Shown one piece after another: positions 1-5,730 of a stretch of 11,671 nt of DNA. The translations under genes and the position numbers were made by a program. Location of the stretch: NCBI GenBank assembly GCA_027325115.1, contig DAHWFG010000395.1, forward strand, positions 1 through 11,671, given 5' to 3'. The notes beneath the pieces were generated by a model. It was not told where the DNA came from and searched no databases. It saw nothing but the letters and a program-made list of their open reading frames with translations. Within the stretch, counting starts at the first letter, position 1. Each line of letters opens with the position of its first letter. The DNA comes from JAKBCQ01 sp021807585. Lineage in GTDB: Bacteria; Planctomycetota; Planctomycetia; Isosphaerales; Isosphaeraceae.

Positions 1-690
1 GCGCATTTCTTCGGCGTCGGGATTGTCGAACCGGTCGACGATTTTCGCGTCAGCAACCCCGCGACGAATCCCGAATTGCTCGACGAGCTCGCGAAACGAT
101 TTACCGACTCGCATTATAATCTCAAGCAGATTTGCCGCGAAATCTGCCTGTCGCGCACGTATCGCCGCGCGACGGCGCGGAACGCGAGCAACGAGACCGA
201 CGAACGCAACTTCGCGCACGCGAATTTAAGGCGCATCAAAGCTGAGAATTTGTTGGATATGATCAGTCAAGCGACCGAGACGAAGGACAAATTCCAGGGT
301 CTTCCTTTGGGAGCTCGCGCCGTGCAGATCGCCGACGGCGGGACGAGCACGTATTTTCTCACGACGTTCGGCCGAGCGACCCGCGAGACGGTTTGCTCGT
401 GCGAGGTGAAAATGGAACCCACGCTTTCGCAGGCGCTTCATCTGTTAAACGGCGACACCGTCAACGGCAAGATCCGCCAGGGACGAGTGGTGTCCAGGCT
501 GCTCGAGGCCAAGAAATCGACCGACGAGATCACGTCCGAGCTTTACGTGCGCACCGTCGGTCGCGAACCGACCGCCGAGGAACTGAAGAAGATCCAATCG
601 CTCGTCGCGGCGAATCCGAACAAGGAACAATCGCTTGAAGACGTCTTTTGGGCGCTTTTGAACAGTCGCGAGTTTCTATTCAATCATTGA
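1..690 (+). CDS. DUF1553 (PSD1-type) domain protein, C-terminal part
   Basis: The frame is open from the first base and ends at TGA 688-690, so the gene starts before the window and 229 residues are visible. The opening residues HFFGVGIVEPVDDFR and the following SNPATNPELLDELAKRF are hallmarks of the DUF1553 C-terminal domain. ICREICLSRTYRR, DERNFAHANLRRIKAENLLD, the FGRATRETVCSCE stretch, PTLSQALHLLNG and the terminal WALLNSREFLFNH also match that family. These proteins are abundant in planctomycetes, usually exported, and often carry a cytochrome-like heme domain and DUF1549 at the N-terminus; that part is not visible here. Biochemical function is not established; roles in polysaccharide breakdown or envelope electron transfer are only proposed. 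The next gene, a c-type heme/WD40 protein, is a common neighbour. An upstream ATG at codon 26 is internal to the conserved domain and is not the start. Confidence 0.93.
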   Translation, partial: AHFFGVGIVEPVDDFRVSNPATNPELLDELAKRFTDSHYNLKQICREICLSRTYRRATARNASNETDERNFAHANLRRIKAENLLDMISQATETKDKFQGLPLGARAVQIADGGTSTYFLTTFGRATRETVCSCEVKMEPTLSQALHLLNGDTVNGKIRQGRVVSRLLEAKKSTDEITSELYVRTVGREPTAEELKKIQSLVAANPNKEQSLEDVFWALLNSREFLFNH

Positions 691-711
691 TAATTATAGA
701 ACAAACATCAT

Positions 712-716
712 GGAGA
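712..716 (+). promoter_or_regulatory. Shine-Dalgarno-like GGAGA before ATG 722 (competing start)
   Basis: GGAGA lies 5 nt before ATG 722, in frame with the heme/WD40 gene. As a ribosome site it is good, and it is the main argument for a start at 722 instead of the TTG at 836. Starting here would put about 40 residues before the hydrophobic core of the signal peptide, which is unusual. It could also drive an upstream frame or be chance. Confidence 0.3.
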
Positions 717-824
717 TCGTTATGTTTCCGAATCCGTGCAAATTTTTGAGCGATAGCGCGTTGATCGAGATTTCGACGATCGGGGGGTGGGCGTGGGGAC
801 GGCCCGCCCCGCGAAGCTCGCGTC

Positions 825-831
825 GAGGAGG
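825..831 (+). promoter_or_regulatory. Ribosome binding site GAGGAGG before TTG 836
   Basis: GAGGAGG ends 4 nt before an in-frame TTG at 836. The spacing is slightly short, but the match to the anti-Shine-Dalgarno sequence is strong. Translation from this TTG gives a protein that begins directly with a classical Sec signal peptide, so the site decides the start of the heme/WD40 gene. Confidence 0.55.
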
Positions 832-835
832 TTCC

Positions 836-3184
836 TTGTACGCGCATCGCGCGATTTACCTTGCGCTCGCTCTCGGCGTGCAATCGCTTTCGGCTTCGAT
901 TTTGGCCGCCGACGCGAAGCCCAAGGTGAATTACCAGGAGCACGTGCTGCCGATCCTTCAAAATCGGTGCGCATCGTGTCACAACGCCGATAAGCAAAAG
1001 GGGGGTCTTACGCTCGACAATTACGCCGCGGCGCTCCGCGGCGGCGGCTCGGGGAAGGCGATCGAGCCGGGAGATCCCGATTCGAGCACGCTTTATCGCG
1101 TCGTCTCGCATCTTGAAGAACCGTTCATGCCTCCCAAGCAGCCGAAGCTTCCCGACGGCGAGCTCGACATTTTGAAGAAGTGGATCGAGGCGGGAGCGCC
1201 CGAGACATCGGGAAGCGCCGTGGCGATCGCCAAGAAGCCCAAATTCGAGTTCAAGCTCGACCCCGCGGCGACCGGCAAGCCGAGCGGAACCCCCGCGACT
1301 CCGCGCGGGCTTTCGACCGAACCCGTCGTCGTCAGCTCACGCGCCAACGCGATCACCGCGATCGCCGCGAGCCCGTGGGCGCCCGTCGTCGCGGTCGCCG
1401 GCCACAAACAAGTGCTTATTTATCATACATCCACACTTCATTTATTGGGAACGCTTCCTTTTAACGAAGGAGTCGTTCATGTGCTTAAGTTTAGTAGAAA
1501 CGGCGAATTGCTGTTGGCCGGCGGGGGGCGCGGCGGCCAATCGGGTCGCGTCGTCGTTTGGGACGTGCGCACCGGGGCGCGGGTGTTCGAGGTCGGACGC
1601 GAATACGACGCGGTTTTGGCGGCCGACATCAGTCCCGATCAGGGATTGGTGGCGCTCGGCGGGCCCGGCAAGGTGGTTCGCGTCTTCAACACCGGCGACG
1701 GTTCGCTCGTCTTCGAAGAGCGCAAACATACCGATTGGATTACCGCGATCGCCTTCAGCCCCGACGGAGTGTTGCTCGCCTCGGGGGACCGCAACGGCGG
1801 CGTGTTCGTGTGGGAGGCGGGCACGGGGCGCGAATTCCATGAATTGAAAGGCCATAACGCCGCGATCACCGAACTCGATTTTCGGCTCGATTCAAATGTC
1901 CTCGCGTCGGCGAGCGAAGATTCGACCGTCAAACTTTGGGAGATGGAAAACGGCGGAACGATCAAGAACTGGGGCGCGCACGGCGGAGGAACGCAATCGG
2001 TCAAATTCGCCAAAGACGGTCGTTTGATCACAACCGGGCGCGATCATGTGTGCCGGCTTTGGGATCAAAACGGCGGCAAACAACGCGATTTCGAGGCGTT
2101 CGGCGATCTGGCGCTCCGATCGGTGTTCACATATGACGATCAAGCCGTCGTCGCGGGAGATTTTTCGGGCGAGGTTCGAGTTTTTCAAGTTCAGGACGGA
2201 TCGAGGCTCGGTTCGTTCAGGGCGAATCCCGCCCCCCTCGCGGTTCGGCTCAAAGAGGCGCAACGCGGCGAAGCCGAGGCGCGGTCCGCGGCCGAAGCCG
2301 CCGTGCGCGAGCTTGAAAGCCTGAAACAGGCGGCGAACGACCGCGCCGCGGCGATCGGCAAGAGTCAAACCGCGGCCGCGAAAGCCGAGCAAGCCGCGGC
2401 CAAGGCCGGCGCCGAACTCGCCGCGACGACCGAATCGATCAAAAAAATTACGAATGAAGAAGCGACTGCGCAGGCGGCTTTGAAATCGGCGCTCGCGACG
2501 ATCGAGCCCGCCCGCGCGGCCCGAGTCGCCGCCGAGAAGATCGCCGCCGAGATGCGGATGCATGCAAAAGCGGATCAAGCGAAGTTCGACGCGGCGCGGA
2601 CCGCGCTTGAAACCGCCGAGCGGGAACGAGCGACCCCCGCCGATCGCGCCGCGGCTTGCGTGCTCGAGCTCAAATTCGCCAAAACAAAGGCCGAAGCCGA
2701 CTCCGCTCTCGCCAAACTGACCGAGAACGCCAAACTCGCCGCCGAAAAGGCGCCCGCGGTCGAGGCCGCGACAAAGGCCGTCGAGATCGCTCGACAGGCG
2801 TCGAACGCGACGAACACCGCGAGCGCCGCGGCTTCGGCGACTCTTCAGGCCGCGATCGCGCAAACTCAAGCGTCCGAGGCGAAGCTGAAACTCGCGCAGG
2901 CCGCGGTTGATAAGTTGAACGCCGACAAAACGACCGCGAGCCGGGCTCTCGCCGCGACGATACCGCTCAAGCAGGCCGCGGATTCGGCGGTCGCCGCGCG
3001 CAAAGCCGAACTCGCTCAAGCCTTGGCCGCCAAGGCTCAAGCCGATAAGGCCGTAGGCGATCGAGAACCCGCCGTCCGTGCCGCGATCGCACGCGCAAAC
3101 GCGCTCAAAACCGAGGTCGAATCGCTCGCCGCCGAGAAAAAATCGATCGACGACGCCAAGGCCGTAACGGCGAAAGGAAAATAA
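836..3184 (+). CDS. Exported c-type heme (planctomycete cytochrome C domain), WD40 propeller and coiled-coil protein
   Basis: The open frame runs back to ATG 710, but I place the start at TTG 836 (782 aa). It has GAGGAGG upstream, and the product then begins YAHRAIYLALALGVQ...SASILAA/DAK, a textbook signal peptide with an AxA-like cleavage site. The heme-binding CASCH (residues 45-49) sits in NYQEHVLPILQNRCASCHNADK, and EEPFMPPK provides a candidate distal Met (98); together they define the planctomycete cytochrome C domain. Residues about 169-465 form seven WD40-type blades, with repeated AFSPDG-like and VWD/LWE endings. Residues about 470-775 are Ala/Glu/Lys-rich and look like a long coiled coil. 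It probably acts in the periplasm or at the outer membrane; electron transfer or scaffolding is an inference. It follows the DUF1553 gene by 145 bp, a frequent pairing in planctomycetes. A patch at 1411-1500 has much lower GC and rarer codons than the rest of the gene. Confidence 0.88.
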   Translation: MYAHRAIYLALALGVQSLSASILAADAKPKVNYQEHVLPILQNRCASCHNADKQKGGLTLDNYAAALRGGGSGKAIEPGDPDSSTLYRVVSHLEEPFMPPKQPKLPDGELDILKKWIEAGAPETSGSAVAIAKKPKFEFKLDPAATGKPSGTPATPRGLSTEPVVVSSRANAITAIAASPWAPVVAVAGHKQVLIYHTSTLHLLGTLPFNEGVVHVLKFSRNGELLLAGGGRGGQSGRVVVWDVRTGARVFEVGREYDAVLAADISPDQGLVALGGPGKVVRVFNTGDGSLVFEERKHTDWITAIAFSPDGVLLASGDRNGGVFVWEAGTGREFHELKGHNAAITELDFRLDSNVLASASEDSTVKLWEMENGGTIKNWGAHGGGTQSVKFAKDGRLITTGRDHVCRLWDQNGGKQRDFEAFGDLALRSVFTYDDQAVVAGDFSGEVRVFQVQDGSRLGSFRANPAPLAVRLKEAQRGEAEARSAAEAAVRELESLKQAANDRAAAIGKSQTAAAKAEQAAAKAGAELAATTESIKKITNEEATAQAALKSALATIEPARAARVAAEKIAAEMRMHAKADQAKFDAARTALETAERERATPADRAAACVLELKFAKTKAEADSALAKLTENAKLAAEKAPAVEAATKAVEIARQASNATNTASAAASATLQAAIAQTQASEAKLKLAQAAVDKLNADKTTASRALAATIPLKQAADSAVAARKAELAQALAAKAQADKAVGDREPAVRAAIARANALKTEVESLAAEKKSIDDAKAVTAKGK

Positions 3185-3216
3185 GGCGATTCGCGCGACG
3201 ATCCAATTAAAACATG

Positions 3217-3232
3217 TTCAATTATAATTGAA
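3217..3232. repeat. Perfect 16-nt AT-rich palindrome TTCAATTATAATTGAA
   Basis: The 16 bases equal their own reverse complement. The palindrome lies 32 bp after the stop of the heme/WD40 gene and touches the left arm of a longer hairpin. It has almost no GC and no T-tract, so it is not a classical intrinsic terminator. A dimeric-repressor operator for the downstream dehydratase, or part of a 3' processing structure, are both possible. No known binding motif is recognised. Confidence 0.6.
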
Positions 3233-3289
3233 ATTGATCAACGTCTCGGACGGCGGACGCGGCGTTTCGTCGAGAGATTTTGATCAATT
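3232..3289. repeat. 58-nt imperfect inverted repeat / hairpin in the heme-dehydratase intergenic region
   Basis: The outer arms are AATTGATCAA (3232-3241) and TTGATCAATT (3280-3289), a perfect 10-bp match. Inside them TCTCG-G-ACG (3244-3252) pairs with CGTCGAGA (3268-3275) with one bulged G, after a small internal loop. The apical loop is 3253-3267. As RNA this could form about 18 base pairs. No uridine run follows, so termination would be Rho-dependent or the structure could protect the upstream mRNA 3' end. Regulation of the dehydratase gene, which starts about 120 bp downstream, is the other option. Confidence 0.5.
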
Positions 3290-3410
3290 GATGCCGACAA
3301 CTCAAGCATAAATTAATCTTACCGACCCTTTTCCGGCGCGGGACGGGATGTGTTACGATCGGTCGATTCGATCCGGGATCGACCCGCCGACGATACAAAG
3401 GTAAATTATT

Positions 3411-5447
3411 ATGTCTAAAGCAAAAGTCGGCGTCGATGCTTCGTTCGCCGCGATCGTGGGCGTCGACACCGACGCCGCGCTTTTTGACGTCCAATCGAAA
3501 GCATCCGGACCCGCGGGTCGGCTGCCGATCTCGGACGAGATGCTTCGCGATTGGCCTTCGGGAGATCTTTTCGGCCTGAGCCAAAACGCGGGGATGGGGT
3601 GGAATCCCGCCGAGGTCGATCGCGATCCGTTCCTGATCCTCAGTACTCAAGGGGGTTTACGGGGCGAGAACGGCCGGCCGATCGCGCTCGGATTTCACAC
3701 GGGGCATTGGGAGGTCGGCCTGTTGGTGCGCGAGGCCGCCGAAACGCTCAGCGGACTGGGAGTCGCTCCTTTCGCGGCGATGATATCGGACCCGTGCGAC
3801 GGCAGGACGCAGGGGACCGCCGGGATGATGGACAGCCTGCCGTATCGCAACGACGCGGCGATCGTGTTTCGCCGGCTGATCCGCTCGTTGCCGCGACGGA
3901 AAGGGATTCTCGGCGTCGCGACGTGCGATAAAGGCGTTCCGGCGATGCTGATGGCGATCGCCGCGATGCGCGATCTCCCCGCGGTTTTCGTCCCCGGAGG
4001 AGTCACGCTCCCTCCCGAACACGGCGAGGACGCGGGCAAGGTGCAATCGATCGGAGCGCGTTATGTTCACGGCGAACTCACACTCGCCGAGGCCGCCGAG
4101 CTTGGATGTCGCGCGTGCGCAAGCCCGGGAGGGGGTTGCCAGTTCCTGGGAACCGCCGCGACGTCGCAGGTCGTCGCCGAGGCACTGGGGCTCTCGCTGC
4201 CGCACGCCGCGCTCGCGCCTTCGGGTCAGCCGATCTGGAAAGACGCGGCGCGGCGGTCGGCGATCGCTCTCGTCGAACTCGCGCGTAAAGGGCTAACAAT
4301 TCGAGATATTCTCACACCAGCGGCGATCAAGAACGCGATGACGGTTCACGCGGCGTTCGGCGGTTCGACGAATCTGGTGCTGCATATCCCGGCGATCGCG
4401 TTCTCGGCGGGGCTTGAACGACCGACGGTGAGCGATTGGCATGAAATCAACCGCAAGGTCCCCAGGCTCGTCAGCGTGCTCCCCAACGGCCCCGATTATC
4501 ATCCCACGGTCCGCGCGTTCCTGGCGGGGGGTGTTCCCGAAGTGATGCTCGAGCTGCGTGAGCTGGGGCTGCTCGATACGTCGGTTCTCACCGTGACGGG
4601 TAAGCCGCTCGAAGCCGCGCTCGACTGGTGGGAGAAGAGCGAACGGCGAAAACAATTGCGTGATTGTTTGCTTAAGCAAGACGGTGTGGATCCAAATAAC
4701 GTGATTATGAATTCATCACGCGCTCGCGAGCGGGGTTTGACGAGTACGGTCACGTTTCCGAGGGGGAATTTGGCGCCCGAGGGATCGATCATCAAGAGCA
4801 CGGCGATCGACCCGAGCGTCGTCGATCGCGACGGCGTGTATCGCAAGACGGGTCCCGCTCGGGTTTTCACGCGTGAGAAGGACGCGATCGCGGCGATCAA
4901 GGGTCTAACGGATCGCCCGCTCAAGGCCGGCGACGTCCTGGTATTGATCGGTCGAGGTCCGACCGGGGCGGGGATGGAGGAGATTTATCAGATCACCGCG
5001 GCGCTCAAGCATTTGAGTTTCGGCAAGGAGATCGCGGTCGTCACCGACGCGCGTTTTTCGGGGGTATCGACGGGGGCGTGTATCGGGCATGTCGGTCCCG
5101 AGGCGCTCGCGGGTGGACCGATCGGCCGAGTGCGCGACGGCGATCGGATCCGAGTGATCGTCGATCGCGTGAACCTCGAAGGGTCGATCGATCTCGTAGG
5201 AGACGAAACCGATGAGTTCGGCGCCGAGCAAGGCGCGCGGATTCTGGCGGGCCGACCGCCGCATCCCGCGCTTTCTCCCGACCCCGATTTGCCCGCCGAC
5301 ACGCGATTGTGGGCGGCGCTCCAAAAAATCGGCGGAGGCGCTTGGGGGGGATGCGTTTACGACGACGATCTCATCGTCAAAACCCTTGAAGCCGGAATGG
5401 CGGCTCGCGAAGCCGAACGTCGGCTTCAAGAACCAAAAACATGCTGA
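3411..5447 (+). CDS. yjhG: YjhG/YagF family sugar-acid (D-xylonate) dehydratase
   Basis: A full-length 678-aa member of the IlvD/Edd dehydratase superfamily; E. coli YjhG and YagF are about 655 aa. Shared signatures run the whole length: PSGDLFGLSQNAGMGW (49-64), SDPCDGRTQGT (126-136), YRNDAAIVFRRLIRSLP (145-161), ATCDKG (170-175), SPGGGCQFLGTAATSQ (238-253), AMTVHAAFGGSTN (309-321), VSVLPNGPDYHPTV, GNLAPEGSIIKSTAIDPS and DARFSGVSTGACIGHVGPEA. Cys129, Cys172 and Cys243 are the expected iron-sulfur cluster ligands. Known members dehydrate D-xylonate to 2-dehydro-3-deoxy-D-pentonate in the cytoplasm; the exact sugar acid used here is inferred. AAAGG (3397-3401) precedes ATG 3411 by 9 nt. No transporter, aldolase or sugar dehydrogenase lies beside it, so it appears to be a single-gene unit. 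AT-rich patches occur near 4291-4320 and 4651-4720. Confidence 0.92.
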   Translation: MSKAKVGVDASFAAIVGVDTDAALFDVQSKASGPAGRLPISDEMLRDWPSGDLFGLSQNAGMGWNPAEVDRDPFLILSTQGGLRGENGRPIALGFHTGHWEVGLLVREAAETLSGLGVAPFAAMISDPCDGRTQGTAGMMDSLPYRNDAAIVFRRLIRSLPRRKGILGVATCDKGVPAMLMAIAAMRDLPAVFVPGGVTLPPEHGEDAGKVQSIGARYVHGELTLAEAAELGCRACASPGGGCQFLGTAATSQVVAEALGLSLPHAALAPSGQPIWKDAARRSAIALVELARKGLTIRDILTPAAIKNAMTVHAAFGGSTNLVLHIPAIAFSAGLERPTVSDWHEINRKVPRLVSVLPNGPDYHPTVRAFLAGGVPEVMLELRELGLLDTSVLTVTGKPLEAALDWWEKSERRKQLRDCLLKQDGVDPNNVIMNSSRARERGLTSTVTFPRGNLAPEGSIIKSTAIDPSVVDRDGVYRKTGPARVFTREKDAIAAIKGLTDRPLKAGDVLVLIGRGPTGAGMEEIYQITAALKHLSFGKEIAVVTDARFSGVSTGACIGHVGPEALAGGPIGRVRDGDRIRVIVDRVNLEGSIDLVGDETDEFGAEQGARILAGRPPHPALSPDPDLPADTRLWAALQKIGGGAWGGCVYDDDLIVKTLEAGMAAREAERRLQEPKTC

Positions 5448-5453
5448 TTTGAC

Positions 5454-5486
5454 CGAATCGGGTCGACGGAAAAACCGACCGATTCG
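5454..5486 (+). terminator. Hairpin just after the dehydratase stop, possible terminator
   Basis: CGAATCGGGTCG (5454-5465) pairs with CGACCGATTCG (5476-5486), giving 11 base pairs with one bulged G and a 10-nt loop that contains AAAAA. It starts 7 nt after the stop codon, where a terminator is expected. No T-run follows, so it is not a classical Rho-independent terminator; it may stabilise the mRNA end or assist Rho. Confidence 0.45.
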
Positions 5487-5537
5487 CCGCGGGCTTGGCG
5501 TTCGATTTGCTGATCGGCGTTCTAGATTTCGATCAGC

Positions 5538-5568
5538 TTGCCTTCGAACGCCTTGGAGGTGATAAAAT
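5538..5568 (+). promoter_or_regulatory. Candidate sigma-70-type promoter for lon
   Basis: TTGCCT (5538-5543) is followed after 17 bp by GATAAA (5561-5566), or after 19 bp by TAAAAT (5563-5568). Each hexamer matches the sigma-70 consensus at four or five of six positions. Transcription from here would give lon a leader of about 155 nt. No CIRCE-type heat-shock repeat is visible. The spacer and -10 region overlap a strong Shine-Dalgarno-like GGAGGTGAT (5555-5563), so the two readings compete. Confidence 0.3.
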
Positions 5569-5730
5569 TCCTACAGCGCTCGCGATCGTCGTTCCGCGCC
5601 GTTGTGGAGCGAGCGTTCGCGACTATCCTCTTTCCTTCTTGGGGTTACTGGTCGACAATTCGATGTGCGACGTTCGTGCCGAATCGCCATGCGTCGACAT
5701 TCAAGCACATTTTACCCGATGGTCGAGAAC

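Noticed and set aside
815..850. Possible twin-arginine export motif (SRRGGSL) in the long form of the heme/WD40 protein
   Set aside because: It lacks the hydrophobic positions of the Tat consensus, lies too far from the hydrophobic core, and c-type cytochromes are exported by Sec before heme attachment.
1892..3040. Long open frame on the - strand (382 codons) opposite the coiled-coil region
   Set aside because: Arg/Gly-rich low-complexity product antisense to a well-supported gene. It arises from the GC-rich Ala/Glu/Lys codons of the + strand and has no recognisable domain or ribosome site.
5602..5730. Longer lon start at TTG 5602
   Set aside because: The added residues show no Lon similarity, the site has no Shine-Dalgarno sequence, and it sits in what looks like leader DNA.
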